This document shows positions 1 through 14,580 of a DNA stretch of 64,000 nucleotides, one piece after another. Numbering within the stretch: the stretch's first letter is position 1; each line of letters begins with the position of its first letter. The position numbers and the translations under genes are program-made. A model generated the notes under the pieces. It had not been told where the DNA came from. It saw only the letters and a program-made list of their open reading frames with translations, and made no database searches. Source of the stretch: Actinophytocola xinjiangensis (GTDB lineage Bacteria > Actinomycetota > Actinomycetes > Mycobacteriales > Pseudonocardiaceae). The DNA lies in contig NZ_MSIF01000001.1 in the NCBI RefSeq assembly GCF_001921215.1, forward strand, positions 806,001-870,000, written 5' to 3'.

Positions 1-61
1 CGCGCTGGAACTGGTCGAGCGCTTCGACACCGTCCTGACCGAACTGGCGACCAAGGACTGA
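1..61 (+). CDS. C-terminal end of an upstream CDS (partial)
   Basis: An open frame enters from the left edge and stops with TGA at 59-61. The visible tail reads ALELVERFDTVLTELATKD, an amphipathic helix-like end. Too little is visible to name a family. It runs in the same direction as the siderophore operon that follows, but about 190 bp and an iron box separate them, so it is probably a separate transcription unit. Confidence 0.5.
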   Translation, partial: ALELVERFDTVLTELATKD

Positions 62-179
62 CGGCACCGACCTCACCGGCGGCGTCACCGGCGGCACGGG
101 GACTCGTTCCGCGTGCCGCCCGACGCTGATCACCGGCCGCCACCAACTCTTCACGCTGTGCCATAGGCCTCTTGATTAC

Positions 180-198
180 TTAGGTTAGCCTCTCCTAA
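180..198. promoter_or_regulatory. Iron box (IdeR/DmdR/DtxR-type operator)
   Basis: The 19-bp site TTAGGTTAGCCTCTCCTAA matches the actinobacterial iron-box consensus TTAGGTTAGGCTAACCTAA (recalled) at 16 of 19 positions, with both outer half-sites intact. It lies 56 bp before the entA homologue start. Iron-loaded IdeR/DmdR would be expected to repress the 2,3-dihydroxybenzoate operon here. Confidence 0.85.
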
Positions 199-254
199 TA
201 TCGAAGGACTGGCGCTGACCTCGGGTGAGGCGCCCCGAGCGGCGGGGGAACGGC

Positions 255-1031
255 GTGAGCGGTGTCGAGGGCCGGGTCGCGATCGTCACCGGCGCGGCGC
301 GCGGCATCGGCGCCGCCGTCACCGCCGCCCTGGCCCGGCAGGGCGCGCTGGTCGCCGCCGCCGACGTCGACAAGGAGGTCGTGGCCACCGCGGCGGCCCA
401 CCGCGCCGACGGCCGGCAGGTGCGCGCGTTCCTCACCGACGTGTCCGACCCGGTCGCCGTCGACGAACTGGTCGCCGACGTCGACCGGCTCCTCGGCGGC
501 ATCGGGATCCTCGTGAACGTCGCCGGCATCCTGCGCCCCGGCCCCGTGCTCGCCACCTCCGACGCCGACTGGGCCGCCATGTTCGCGGTGAACACCACGG
601 GCGTGTTCCTGACCGCGCGGGCCGTCGCCACGCGGATGGTGGCCCGAGGCGGCGGCAGCATCGTCACCGTCGGCTCCAACGCCGCGGGCGTCCCGCGCAC
701 CGGCATGGCCGCCTACGCCGCGTCGAAGGCCGCCGCCACCGTGTTCACCCGCTGCCTCGGCCTCGAACTCGCCGCCCACGGCATCCGCTGCAACATCGTC
801 TCGCCCGGCTCGACCGACACCGCCATGCAGCGCGCGCTGTGGACCGACGAGCACGGCGCGGACCGGGTCATCGCTGGCTCGCTCGCCGAGTACCGCACCG
901 GCATCCCGCTCGGCCGCATCGCCGACCCCGCCGACATCGCCGACGCCGTGTCGTTCCTCGTCTCCGACCAGGCGCGGCACATCACCATGCACGACCTGTA
1001 CGTCGACGGTGGCGCCACCCTCCGGGGCTGA
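255..1031 (+). CDS. entA: 2,3-dihydro-2,3-dihydroxybenzoate dehydrogenase (EntA/DhbA-like SDR)
   Basis: A 258-residue classical short-chain dehydrogenase. It shows the NAD-binding TGAARGIG (12-19), NVAG near 88-91, Ser141, and YAASK with Tyr154 and Lys158. In this operon the expected reaction is NAD-dependent oxidation of 2,3-dihydro-2,3-dihydroxybenzoate to 2,3-dihydroxybenzoate, the last step of the siderophore aryl unit. I chose GTG 255, which follows GGGGGAA at 244-250; an in-frame GTG at 225 is possible but lacks this spacing. It is the first gene behind the iron box, followed by EntC, EntE, EntB and ArCP homologues. As a lone SDR its substrate would be uncertain; the neighbours decide it. 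Confidence 0.88.
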   Translation: MSGVEGRVAIVTGAARGIGAAVTAALARQGALVAAADVDKEVVATAAAHRADGRQVRAFLTDVSDPVAVDELVADVDRLLGGIGILVNVAGILRPGPVLATSDADWAAMFAVNTTGVFLTARAVATRMVARGGGSIVTVGSNAAGVPRTGMAAYAASKAAATVFTRCLGLELAAHGIRCNIVSPGSTDTAMQRALWTDEHGADRVIAGSLAEYRTGIPLGRIADPADIADAVSFLVSDQARHITMHDLYVDGGATLRG

Positions 1032-1063
1032 CGCCGACGACGATCCACCAGAACGGAGCACCT

Positions 1064-2181
1064 GTGCCGACCATCCACGCCGACGCCCCACCGGGTGCCG
1101 GCGACCTGCTGCGCGCCTACCGTGCCGGCGCGTTCTTCCTGTCCACACCGGACGGTGTGCTGCTCGCCGGCAACCTCGGCGCGCCGCTGACCACTGTCGC
1201 CGCGGCCCGTGTCGCGCTGACCCGAGGCGCGACGGTCGTGGGCGCCATCCCGTTCGACCCGGCCGCCCCGGCCCGGCTCGCGGTCGCCGGAACCGTGCGC
1301 CGGGCCGCCCCGTGGCACCGCCGCGCCGGCCGTGGCACACCGTTGGCCGCGCGGTCCTGGACCTGGCGCGACGCCGACCCCGACGTGTTCCGCGACGCCG
1401 TGACAACCGCACTGTCCCGAATGGACGGAACGGGGCTGCGTAAGGTCGTACTGTCCCGCGTGCGCGAGCTGACCGCCAGCCAGCCGGTCGACGAGCGGGA
1501 CCTGCTGACCGCGCTCGCCGACCGCGACCCCTTCGGCTACATCTTCGCCGCCCCGCTCGACGGCCGCACCCTGCTCGGTGCCAGCCCGGAACTGCTGGTG
1601 TCCCGGCGGGGCACGGTCGTGCTCGCCAACCCGCTGGCCGGATCCGCACCCCGCGACCGCGACCCGGTCCGCGACGGGCGCAACGCCACCGCGCTGCTGT
1701 CGTCGGCCAAGGACCGCCGCGAGCACGAACTGGTCGTCACCGCGGTCGCCGACGGGCTGTCCCCGCTGTGCCGCCGCGTCGCCGTGCCGGCGCCGGAACT
1801 GTTACCCACCAGGACGATGTGGCACCTGTCGACGCGGATCACCGCCGAGGTGCCCGACGACGTGTCGGCCATCGAACTCGCCACCGCACTGCACCCGACC
1901 CCGGCGGTCTGCGGCGACCCGACCCCGGACGCGCGGGTGCTCATCGACGAACTGGAGCCGTTCGACCGCGGCTTCTACACCGGGATCGCCGGCTGGACCG
2001 ACGCGACCGGCGACGGCGACTGGGTGGTGGCGATCCGCTGCGGCGAGGTCGCCGGCTCGTCCCTGCGGGTGTACGCGGGCGCGGGCATCGTGCCCGGGTC
2101 CACCCCGGACGCCGAACTGGCCGAGACCGCCGCGAAGTTCCGCACGTTCCTGTCCGCGCTGGGCATCGAGGAGGACGGCTG

Positions 2182-2182
<1 letters not shown>
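1064..2182 (+). CDS. entC: Isochorismate synthase (EntC/DhbC-like)
   Basis: A 372-residue chorismate-utilising enzyme that should isomerise chorismate to isochorismate with Mg2+. The C-terminal chorismate-binding domain is clear: GASPELLV, then NPLAGSAPR, then EHELVV, then HPTPAVCG, all typical of isochorismate synthases. GTG 1064 has GGAG about 5 nt upstream; a much longer in-frame opening is a shadow of entA. The stop overlaps the entE start (ATGA), implying translational coupling. A rare TTA leucine codon lies at 1802-1804; in actinomycetes such codons can link translation to the developmental tRNA gene bldA. Confidence 0.92.
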
Positions 2183-3773
<1,591 letters not shown>

Positions 3774-3777
<4 letters not shown>

Positions 3778-4430
3778 CGACCGCACAGAAGGCGGGCCTG
3801 CCCGCGATCACGCCCTACCCGATGCCCACGGCGCAGGACCTGCCGGCCAACCGGGTGCCCTGGTCGCCGTGCCCGTCGCGCGCGGTGCTGCTGGTGCACG
3901 ACATGCAGAACTACTTCCTGCGTGCCTTCGCCGGCGCCCCGATCCCCGACCTGGTGGCCAACATCGCCCGGATCGCGGAGGCCTGCCGCGTGCTCGGGGT
4001 GCCGGTGGTGTACTCCGCGCAGCCCGGCGGGCAGAACCCGGAACAACGCGGGCTGCAGCTGGACATGTGGGGTCGGGGCGTGGGCGCCGACCCGCACGAC
4101 GCGGCCATCGTGGACGCCCTGACCCCGAGGCGCGAGGACACGCTGCTCACCAAGTGGCGCTACACGGCCTTCCACCGCACCAGTCTCGCCGAGCTGTTGG
4201 CCACCGAGGGCCGCGACCAACTCGTCGTCACCGGCATCTACGCCCACATCGGCTGTCTGATGACCGCGACGGACGCCTTCATGCGCGACATCCAGCCGTT
4301 CCTGGTGGCCGACGCGGTCGCCGACTTCTCCCGCGCCGACCACGAGATGGCGCTGCGCTACGCGGCGGGCCGTGCCGGCGTGGTGACCACGACCCGAACC
4401 CTGCTGTCCACCCTGGAGGCTGACCGGTGA
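3774..4430 (+). CDS. entB: Isochorismatase, stand-alone (EntB N-domain/DhbB-like)
   Basis: A 218-residue cysteine-hydrolase-fold isochorismatase, expected to hydrolyse isochorismate to 2,3-dihydro-2,3-dihydroxybenzoate and pyruvate. [10 protein letters not shown] with the catalytic-type Asp lies near residue 44, and TGIYAHIGC, then [10 protein letters not shown] and ADAVADFS, are characteristic of EntB. In enterobactin systems this domain is fused to an aryl carrier domain; here the protein ends after the isochorismatase domain and the carrier is the next gene. It overlaps entE by 4 nt and the carrier gene by 4 nt. Confidence 0.92.
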
Positions 4431-4645
4431 GCGACGACCTGCGCGAGCACATCGCCGAGATCCTCGACGTCCCCCCGGACACGATCGGCGACGAGGACAA
4501 CCTCCTGGACCACGGCTTCGACTCCATCCGGATGATGTCCCTCGTCGAGGCCCTGCGCGCCAAGGGGCACGCCGCCGACTTCACCCAGCTGGCCGAACAA
4601 CCCACCCTCGCCCACTGGCGGCGACTGCTGACGGTGGCACCGTGA
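4427..4645 (+). CDS. Aryl carrier protein (free-standing ArCP)
   Basis: A 72-residue carrier protein with GFDSIRMM around Ser33, the site for 4'-phosphopantetheine attachment. The fold length and ARxG-like helical pattern fit an EntB-type aryl carrier split off as its own gene. It should accept 2,3-dihydroxybenzoate from the EntE homologue and pass it to an NRPS condensation domain that is not in this window. The start GTG 4427 overlaps the isochorismatase stop. It is the last gene of the operon and ends 11 bp from the convergent GH15 gene. Confidence 0.9.
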   Translation: MSDDLREHIAEILDVPPDTIGDEDNLLDHGFDSIRMMSLVEALRAKGHAADFTQLAEQPTLAHWRRLLTVAP

Positions 4646-4656
4646 TCATGACGCGG

Positions 4657-6486
4657 TCATGGGACTGCCGCCGCTTCCGCCCTCGCGAGGTTCACCCCGC
4701 TGGCGATGACACCGATGTGGCTGAACGCCTGCGGGAAGTTGCCCATGAACGCGCCCGTCGACGGGTCGATCTGCTCGGCGAGCAGGCCGAGCGGGCTCGC
4801 CCGCGCGCACAGCGAGGCGTAGAGCCGCTCGGCCTCCTCCAGCCGCCCCTGGTGCGCCAGGTTGTCCACGAGCCAGAAGCCGCACAGCACGAAGGCACCC
4901 TCGTCGCCGGGGATGCCGTCGGCCGACTGCTCGTGCAGGTAGCGGTAGAGCAGGCCGTCCCCGGCCGAGAGCCGCCGCGCGATGGCCGAGGCGGTGGCCA
5001 CCATTCTGGGGTGGCGGGCCGGCACCACCCGGCGCAGCGGCAACGCGAGCAGGCTCGCGTCCAGACCCCCGCTGCCGTCGAGGTGTTCGCGGAACGTCTG
5101 GGCGTCCTCGTCCCACGACCGCTCCAGGATGAGCGTGCGCAGCCGCTCGGCCGACGCCCGCCACGCCCGGGTCGGCCCGGGCAGGCCGAGCCGTTCACCG
5201 AGGCCGGCGGCCCGGTCGAGGGCGACCTGGCACAGGCCCGCCGAGTACGTGAACACCCGGCCCTCGCTGCGCACCTCCCAGATGCCCTGGTCGGGTTCGC
5301 GCCACGCCTGCCCGGCGGCGTCGGCCAGGGCGCTCAGGCCGGACCAGAGCGAGGGCTCCAGCCGGCCGCCGCGGCGTTGCCACTGGTGGGCGCAGTCGAG
5401 CACCTCGCCGTAGACGTCGTGCTGGCGTTGGTGGGCCGCGCCGTTGCCCCAGCGCACCGGGGCCGAACCGCGGTAGCCGGCCAGCACGGGGTCCTCGACC
5501 TCGTCGGGCACCGGGCCGCCGTCGACGGTGTACATGATCCTCGGTACCCGGCTCTGCTCGAAGGCGTCGAGAACCCAGCCGAGGAAGGCGTCCGCCTCGT
5601 GGGCGAACCCGATACGGCGCATCGCGAACACCGTGAACGCCGCGTCCCGGATCCAGGTGTAGCGGTAGTCCCAGTTGCGGACCCCACCGATCGGTGCGGG
5701 CAACGAGGACGTCGGCGCCGCCACCAGCGAGCCGTTCGCCCAGTCGTCGCAGAGTTTCAGGGTGATCGCGGCCCGCCGGACCAGCGGCTCCTCGGGGCCG
5801 GCGTAGCGCAGGTGCGACATCCACCGGCGCCACGCGTCCGCCGTGTCGCGCAGTGTCGTGTCGGCGTCGAACCGGTGGTGGCGGTGGGACCGGCCCCAGG
5901 ACAGCACCAGGTCGAGCCGTTCACCGGCCCGCAGGTCGTAGGTGTCGCTCAGCGAGGTCAGCGGCCGGTTCGAACGCAGGTGCAGGCGCGGTTCCTGGCG
6001 CTGGGACAGCCGCAGCTCCAGCCCGCTGAACAGGGAGCGGACCTGGGCGCCGCCGAAGGGCCGCAGGTCGACCCGGAGCCGGACGTCGCCGGCCAGGACC
6101 ACGGCCGACCGCACGAGTTCGCCGCGCGCGGCGGAGATGTCGTCGGACAGGTCGGCGCCCGGACGCAGCGTGAGCGCGTCGGAGAGCCGGACACGGCCCG
6201 TCGCGCCCACCAGGTCGGTGATCAGCACCGCCGTGTCCGGCTCGTAGCGCTGGCGAGCCTCGACCAGCCCTTCCGGCTGGATGGTGAAATGCCCGCCCCG
6301 TACGGGATCGAGCAGGCCGCGGAAGAGCGGGTCGGAGTCGAAGCGGGGCAGGCACAGCCACGGGATGGACCCGTCGAGGCCGACCAGGGCGGCCGTCGTG
6401 CCGTCGCCGATCAGCCCGAGATCCTCCAGCGGCAGGGAGCCGTCGTGCCGGACAACCGGCCGCAACGGCGGACCAGGATCGAACAT
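4657..6486 (-). CDS. GH15 family glycoside hydrolase (glucoamylase/trehalase-like)
   Basis: A 609-residue cytoplasmic-type (no signal peptide) GH15 protein. The N-terminal beta-sandwich domain (about 1-240) is followed by the catalytic (alpha/alpha)6 domain carrying RNWDYRYTWIRDA, the acidic motif PDQGIWEVR with a likely general acid Glu, and EGAFVLCGFWLVD with a likely second catalytic Glu. Actinobacterial homologues of this architecture include trehalases and glucoamylase-like enzymes; the substrate cannot be read here. I start at ATG 6486 because GGGGAGG lies just upstream; a further 19 codons of in-frame opening exist. It converges on the siderophore operon and diverges from the MFS gene. 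Confidence 0.85.
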   Translation of the reverse strand: MFDPGPPLRPVVRHDGSLPLEDLGLIGDGTTAALVGLDGSIPWLCLPRFDSDPLFRGLLDPVRGGHFTIQPEGLVEARQRYEPDTAVLITDLVGATGRVRLSDALTLRPGADLSDDISAARGELVRSAVVLAGDVRLRVDLRPFGGAQVRSLFSGLELRLSQRQEPRLHLRSNRPLTSLSDTYDLRAGERLDLVLSWGRSHRHHRFDADTTLRDTADAWRRWMSHLRYAGPEEPLVRRAAITLKLCDDWANGSLVAAPTSSLPAPIGGVRNWDYRYTWIRDAAFTVFAMRRIGFAHEADAFLGWVLDAFEQSRVPRIMYTVDGGPVPDEVEDPVLAGYRGSAPVRWGNGAAHQRQHDVYGEVLDCAHQWQRRGGRLEPSLWSGLSALADAAGQAWREPDQGIWEVRSEGRVFTYSAGLCQVALDRAAGLGERLGLPGPTRAWRASAERLRTLILERSWDEDAQTFREHLDGSGGLDASLLALPLRRVVPARHPRMVATASAIARRLSAGDGLLYRYLHEQSADGIPGDEGAFVLCGFWLVDNLAHQGRLEEAERLYASLCARASPLGLLAEQIDPSTGAFMGNFPQAFSHIGVIASGVNLARAEAAAVP

Positions 6487-6677
6487 GCCGCCTCCCCTTC
6501 CGCCGCCGTCACCGTTCGGGGTAGCCCCCGGCTCCCCGGGCAAACCGGGCCGACGTCACCCGAACGAGCGATCCCAGCGGCGGCGGACCGCCGATGAGGT
6601 ACCGCGACCGGACAAAGCCCGCGAGTACGAAGATCGTGGCCACAGCGGACCTCTGGCGGTGGAACCCGCGGACGGCT

Positions 6678-6692
6678 GTCACCAAACGTGAC
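6678..6692. promoter_or_regulatory. Inverted repeat upstream of the MFS gene
   Basis: A perfect GTCAC-N5-GTGAC repeat lies 12 bp upstream of a TAGAAT -10-like hexamer (6705-6710) that sits 18 bp before the MFS start codon. The position suits an operator. It does not resemble an iron box. Confidence 0.35.
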
Positions 6693-6728
6693 CGCGCGGT
6701 GGCCTAGAATCACGGGCGAGGGGGCGAC

Positions 6729-7964
6729 GTGGACGATCGGGTCTCGGTCGGCGAGACGCGGTCGTTGTGGCGCAACCGGGACTTCATGTTCCTGTGGACC
6801 GGGCAGGTCGTGTCGACCCTCGGCACCCGGATCACCGGGCTCGCCTACCCGCTGCTCGTGCTCGCCCTGACCGGGTCGCCGTTGTGGGCGGGGGTGATCG
6901 GGTTCGCGCAGGCGTTGCCGTTCCTGGTGGTGTACCTGCCGGCGGGTGCTCTGGTCGACCGGTGGGACCGTCGGCGGGTGATGCTGGTCGCCGACGCGGT
7001 GCGGGTGCTGATGTTGGTCACGGTGGTCGCCGGGCTGGCGTGGGACGTGATCGGTCTGGCCCACATCGCGGTCGCGGTGTTCGTCGACGGGGCGTGTTTC
7101 GTGTTCTTCCAACTGGCCGAGTCCGCCGCACTGCCGCACATCGTGCCCCGGCGGCAGTTGCCGACCGCGCTCGCGCAGAACCAGGCGCGGGAGCACGGGG
7201 CCGAACTCGCCGGACAGCCGCTCGGCGGCGTGTTGTTCGCGGTCGGGCACGTCGTGCCGTTCGTGGTGGACGCGGTGTCCTACGCGTTGTCGTTCGTGGG
7301 CCTGCTGTTCGTGCGGCCGGGATTGCGGGAGGAACGGGACAGGCCCGCGCAGAGCCTGGTCGCCGACATCCGGGAGGGGATCACCTGGCTGTGGCGGCAG
7401 AAGTTCCTGCGCGCGGTGGTCGGGCTGGTGGGTGGCACCAACATCGTGCTGAACGCGCTGACGCTGGTGTTGATCGTCCGGGCGGGTGAGATGGGCGCGC
7501 CGCCGGCACTGATCGGGGTCCTGCTCGCCTTCTCCGGTGTGGCGGCGATCCTCGGGTCGTTCGTCGCGCCGTGGTCGCACCGGCGGGTCCCGGCTCGGCT
7601 GGTCGTGGTCGGGTCGCTGTGGGTGTGGGCCGCCGGTACCGCTGTCCTGGTGTGGATGCCGACCCCGTTGTGGCTCGGCGTGGCGGCCGGCGCGAGCCAG
7701 CTGATCGGTCCGTTGTTCAACGTGACCGTGCAGGCCTACCGGTACGCCATCGTGCCCGACCGGTTGCAGGCCAGGACGCAGAGCGCCGCGCGCCTGATCG
7801 CCTGGGGCCCGATCCCGCTGGCCCCGCTGGTCGCCGGAATCCTGTTGGCGGGCACCGGTTCCACCGGCACGCTGGTCGCGCTCACAGGTGTCATGGTGCT
7901 GGTGGCCGCGACCGCCACGATCAGCCGGACGGTGCGCCACGCGCCGCCGCTGCCCGGCGGGTGA
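6729..7964 (+). CDS. MFS transporter (EntS/MFS_3-like exporter)
   Basis: A 411-residue polytopic membrane protein with about 12 hydrophobic segments, starting with NRDFMFLWTGQVVSTLG, the usual entry of the MFS_3 group that includes enterobactin exporters and macrolide efflux proteins. The A-motif-like GALVDRWDRRRVM follows helix 2-3. GTG 6729 has GAGGGGG upstream. Its closeness to a catechol operon suggests siderophore export, but a divergent GH15 gene stands between them and no iron box precedes it, so that role is a guess. Drug efflux is the alternative. Confidence 0.8.
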   Translation: MDDRVSVGETRSLWRNRDFMFLWTGQVVSTLGTRITGLAYPLLVLALTGSPLWAGVIGFAQALPFLVVYLPAGALVDRWDRRRVMLVADAVRVLMLVTVVAGLAWDVIGLAHIAVAVFVDGACFVFFQLAESAALPHIVPRRQLPTALAQNQAREHGAELAGQPLGGVLFAVGHVVPFVVDAVSYALSFVGLLFVRPGLREERDRPAQSLVADIREGITWLWRQKFLRAVVGLVGGTNIVLNALTLVLIVRAGEMGAPPALIGVLLAFSGVAAILGSFVAPWSHRRVPARLVVVGSLWVWAAGTAVLVWMPTPLWLGVAAGASQLIGPLFNVTVQAYRYAIVPDRLQARTQSAARLIAWGPIPLAPLVAGILLAGTGSTGTLVALTGVMVLVAATATISRTVRHAPPLPGG

Positions 7965-8082
7965 AGCCACGTCGTCGGCGAAAGGCGCCATTTCGCCATC
8001 GCCCCGGCACGGGCTGTGGCAGTATCTGGCCGTTCTCGGGGTCGACGGCAAGGGGTGGATCATCAGCTTTCGCGGCAGGGAG

Positions 8083-8520
8083 TTGACCCGCAACCTCCGG
8101 ACGGGGCTGCGGATCGCGGGCATCGTGCTGGTCCTGGGCGGCGTCGTGCTCGCGGCGATCGGGTTCATCGACTTCTTCGGCTCGATGGGCCACTCCCACG
8201 ACGGTCTCCCGGGGGATCTGCGCCACAGCGCCGGTGAGAGCCGGTTCCCGACGATGTTCTGGATGACGTTCGTCGGGCTGCCGATGATCGCCGGCGGGGT
8301 CGCCTGTCTCAAGGCGGGATTCCTCGGCGTGGCGAGCAGATATGTCGCCGACGAGTCGCAGGCGGCGGTGCGGCAGGTCAGCCAGGCCGCCGCGACGGGC
8401 TGGCGGGCGGGTTCGGCGGGGCCTGCCGGGTTCTGCCACCGGTGCGGCACCCCGCAGCAGCAGGATGCCCGGTTCTGCCACCGGTGCGGAGCACCGACCG
8501 TGCGTCCGGGAACGGTCTGA
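8083..8520 (+). CDS. Small membrane protein with C-terminal double CxxC zinc ribbon
   Basis: About 145 residues with two hydrophobic helices (LRIAGIVLVLGGVVLAAIG and FWMTFVGLPMIAGGVACL) and a C-terminal zinc ribbon FCHRCG...FCHRCG, four Cys in two CHRC knuckles. The role is unknown; such proteins often sit in small actinobacterial membrane complexes. The start is uncertain: the frame is open back to 7888 but has no ATG or GTG near the first helix. TTG 8083 directly after GGCAGGGAG is my best guess, and a non-canonical start some 14 codons earlier is possible. It ends 12 bp from a convergent regulator gene. Confidence 0.6.
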   Translation: MTRNLRTGLRIAGIVLVLGGVVLAAIGFIDFFGSMGHSHDGLPGDLRHSAGESRFPTMFWMTFVGLPMIAGGVACLKAGFLGVASRYVADESQAAVRQVSQAAATGWRAGSAGPAGFCHRCGTPQQQDARFCHRCGAPTVRPGTV

Positions 8521-8532
8521 CCATCACCGGTG

Positions 8533-9552
8533 TCACGGTTCTGTTCTGTTGGCCAGTAGTTCCGACTTCGCGGCGAACCAGCCCAGTTGCATCCGGCTGC
8601 TGGTTCCCGTCAGTTCCATGATCCTGCGCAGTCTTCGTTGTACGGTCCGCTCGCTCGTGCCCATGCGTGCCGCCACCGTCTTGTCCGGTGCGCCGGACAG
8701 CATCAGCGACAGCAGCCGGATGTCCACATCGTCCAGACCGGACTGGTTTCCCTGGGTGAGGCCGTCGGCCGACAGCTGTACCGGGGTCCCCAGCTCCCAG
8801 TACCTGGTGAACAGCGTGGTCAGTGTCCGGACCAGGTTCTGGCCACGGACCAGGACCCAACCCGGCCGCATCCCGGCCTGGTCGGGGATCATCGGCACCA
8901 GCGCCGTTCGGCCGTCGAAGATCTGCATCTTGGTCGGCACGTCCTTCGCCAGGCGCACCTCCGTCGAGCGCGCGAACGCGGTCAGTTCCTCCGCCGCGCC
9001 CGGTTGTTCCAGTGTGGACCTGTCGAACAGGATCCGGTACGGGACGTGCCGTGGCGCCGCCGCCACCTCCAGGTCCGTGGTGAACATGTACGGCGGGCGG
9101 AACATGATGAGGATCTCCTGCCTCGCCGCGCGTTCCAGGCTGTCCAGCCAGTGCCACAGCTGTTCCTGGCTGGTCACCGGTTCCACCTGGCCCGCCGCCT
9201 GCCCGGCGCCCGAACGGTAGATGGTCAGCAGTTCGGCCAGTCGGCTCTGGACCTGTTGCAGCGCGGTGTGCCGCTCCACCAGCAGGGCGCCGATGCCCAC
9301 GTCCGGCGGGACCACGGAGTACTCGTCGGTGCCACCCTCGGTGACCAGGCCCAGATCCCTCAGCCGTTCCAGGGCCGCCCTGACGGTCGGCTCCGGCTGG
9401 TCCACCTCGGTTGCCACGTCCTTTGTGGAGGCTGAGCCGACCACGAGCAACCGGACGTAGATCTGCTCCTCGTGCTCGCCAATCCCTACGCCACGCAGCG
9501 TGACCTCCCGTGGTGCCACCAACTGTTCGCTCGACCGACGAAGACCCGTCAT
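8533..9552 (-). CDS. Transcriptional regulator with TrmB-like N-terminal and LuxR-like C-terminal HTH
   Basis: A 339-residue regulator. Residues about 25-85 form a winged-helix-like unit (EEQIYVRLLV...TVRAALERLRDLGLV), the middle resembles a PLD-like or sensor region (ILIMFRPPYMFTTD), and residues about 270-330 form a LuxR-type HTH (LSLMLSGAPDKTVAARMGTSERTVQRRLRRI). This architecture is common in actinomycetes and often regulates a neighbouring secreted enzyme. It is divergent from the subtilase gene, 114 bp apart, so control of that protease is a reasonable inference. Confidence 0.8.
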   Translation of the reverse strand: MTGLRRSSEQLVAPREVTLRGVGIGEHEEQIYVRLLVVGSASTKDVATEVDQPEPTVRAALERLRDLGLVTEGGTDEYSVVPPDVGIGALLVERHTALQQVQSRLAELLTIYRSGAGQAAGQVEPVTSQEQLWHWLDSLERAARQEILIMFRPPYMFTTDLEVAAAPRHVPYRILFDRSTLEQPGAAEELTAFARSTEVRLAKDVPTKMQIFDGRTALVPMIPDQAGMRPGWVLVRGQNLVRTLTTLFTRYWELGTPVQLSADGLTQGNQSGLDDVDIRLLSLMLSGAPDKTVAARMGTSERTVQRRLRRIMELTGTSSRMQLGWFAAKSELLANRTEP

Positions 9553-9666
9553 GTCAGGTTTCCGACACTCTAATTCCTACCCGCGCGGCCCATCGCTGGG
9601 CAGGCTGACCTGCGACTCCGCTCCGCGCCTCCCCCGCGCCGGGCGGACCTCACAGGAGGCTCAGAG

Positions 9667-13455
<3,789 letters not shown>

Positions 13456-13471
13456 CCCCTGTGCGGTGGGT

Positions 13472-13501
13472 CGCGCCCCGGTGCTCGGTCACCGGGGCGC
13501 G
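13472..13501. terminator. Stem-loop terminator between convergent genes
   Basis: A perfect 12-bp stem (CGCGCCCCGGTG, 13472-13483, with 13490-13501) and a 6-nt loop lies just after the protease stop and overlaps the last codons of the convergent TetR gene. There is no T-run, as is usual for actinomycete terminators. It could act in both directions. Confidence 0.65.
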
Positions 13502-14064
13502 GCCTCGTTCGGCGGCCAGTTCCGGAGGGTGGTGTCGAGGACGTCGAGGACCCGGCGCCAGGAGGCGGTGGTGTCGCCGGAGTGGTCGAACCCGCCGGCG
13601 CGTTCCAGGCTGACGTAGCCGTGGAAGGTGCTGTGCAGCAGCCGCACCGCGTGGACGTGCTCGGTGTCCGGCAGGGCGTAGCCGCGCAGGATCGTGTGGG
13701 TGAGGTCGGAGTGGCGGCGGGCCGCGTCCGCGGTCGCGGGGGAGACCGGGAGCTGGCCGGCGGCGTACCGTCCCGGGTGCCGCGTGGCGTAGTCCCGGTA
13801 GGCGTCGGCGAACGCCACCAGCGCGTCGCGTCCCGACCGGCCGGCGAGCGCGTCGCCCGCCCGGTCGGCCAGCTCGGTCAGCGCCAGCCGGGAGACCCGT
13901 TCCCGCAGGTCGCGCAGGTTGCGGATGTGTGAGTAGAGGCTCGCGTCCCTGATCCCGAACCGGCGGGCCAGCGCCGAGACGGTCACGTTCTCGAAGCCGA
14001 GCTCGTCGGCCAGTTCGGCCGCCGCCACGGTGAGGCGTCCCACCGTGATCCCCGCTCGTCCCAT
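13489..14064 (-). CDS. TetR family transcriptional regulator (WHG-type C-terminus)
   Basis: A 191-residue TetR protein. The N-terminal HTH (VSALARRFGIRDASLYSHIRN) is clear. The C-terminal region with LLHSTFHGYVSLE and GGF resembles the WHG-containing TetR subgroup. It is divergent from the FBP gene across only 45 bp, so it probably controls that gene and itself. A TATTAT-like hexamer lies about 10 nt before the ATG on the minus strand, consistent with a leaderless or very short-leader transcript. The effector is unknown. Confidence 0.85.
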   Translation of the reverse strand: MGRAGITVGRLTVAAAELADELGFENVTVSALARRFGIRDASLYSHIRNLRDLRERVSRLALTELADRAGDALAGRSGRDALVAFADAYRDYATRHPGRYAAGQLPVSPATADAARRHSDLTHTILRGYALPDTEHVHAVRLLHSTFHGYVSLERAGGFDHSGDTTASWRRVLDVLDTTLRNWPPNEAAPR

Positions 14065-14078
14065 GGCTAGAGATAATA

Positions 14079-14095
14079 ACCGTTTGCCTAATGGT
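14079..14095. promoter_or_regulatory. Candidate TetR operator in a 45-bp divergent promoter
   Basis: ACCGTT-N5-AATGGT is an inverted repeat matching at 5 of 6 positions. It is centred between the TetR and FBP start codons and just before TAGGAT (14098-14103), a -10-like hexamer only 6 nt from the FBP ATG. Confidence 0.35.
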
Positions 14096-14109
14096 CCTAG
14101 GATGACCTC

Positions 14110-14580
14110 ATGAGACCGCTGACCGAACGTGATGTCCGCGCGTCCTTCGTCAACTGCACCAAGGGCGAGGCGAAGCGGTTGGCCGTCCCCCGGGACCTGG
14201 CCGACCGGCCCTGGGACGACCTGGACTTCCTCGGCTGGCGCGACCCCGCGTCACCGGAACGGGCCTACCTCGTCGCCGAACACGAGGGAACCGTCACCGG
14301 CATCGCCCTGCGGAGGGCGACGCGCGGCACCAAGCGGCGCGTCATGTGCACCCTGTGCCTGACCACCCATGACGAGGTCTCGCTGATGACCGCGCGCAAG
14401 GCACGCGAGCGCGACAACTCGGTGGGCGCCTACCTGTGCGCGGACCTCGCCTGCTCGCTCTACCTGCGGGGCAGGAAGGACGCCGGGCCGGGCAGCCGGC
14501 TCCAGGAGTCGCTGACGCCCCAGGAGCAGATCGACCGGACCACGGCCAACCTCGCCGCGTTCCTCGCCAGGGTCCTCTGA
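14110..14580 (+). CDS. FBP domain protein (FusB-like treble-clef zinc finger)
   Basis: A 156-residue protein resembling the actinobacterial FBP family, whose C-terminal treble-clef zinc finger is related to the EF-G-binding domain of FusB-type proteins. Zinc ligands are visible as VMCTLC near residues 77-82 and LCADLAC near 113-119. By family a role at EF-G or the ribosome is possible but not shown. The ATG at 14110 has no Shine-Dalgarno sequence and follows a TAGGAT hexamer by 6 nt, so leaderless translation is likely. Confidence 0.7.
   Translation: MRPLTERDVRASFVNCTKGEAKRLAVPRDLADRPWDDLDFLGWRDPASPERAYLVAEHEGTVTGIALRRATRGTKRRVMCTLCLTTHDEVSLMTARKARERDNSVGAYLCADLACSLYLRGRKDAGPGSRLQESLTPQEQIDRTTANLAAFLARVL

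Noticed and set aside
426-460. Possible secondary structure or operator inside the entA homologue
   Set aside because: Only weak GC-rich symmetry, as found throughout coding DNA of this composition.
6729-7964. MFS gene as part of the iron-regulated siderophore operon
   Set aside because: It is separated by a convergent-then-divergent GH15 gene and has no iron box; kept only as a possible exporter.
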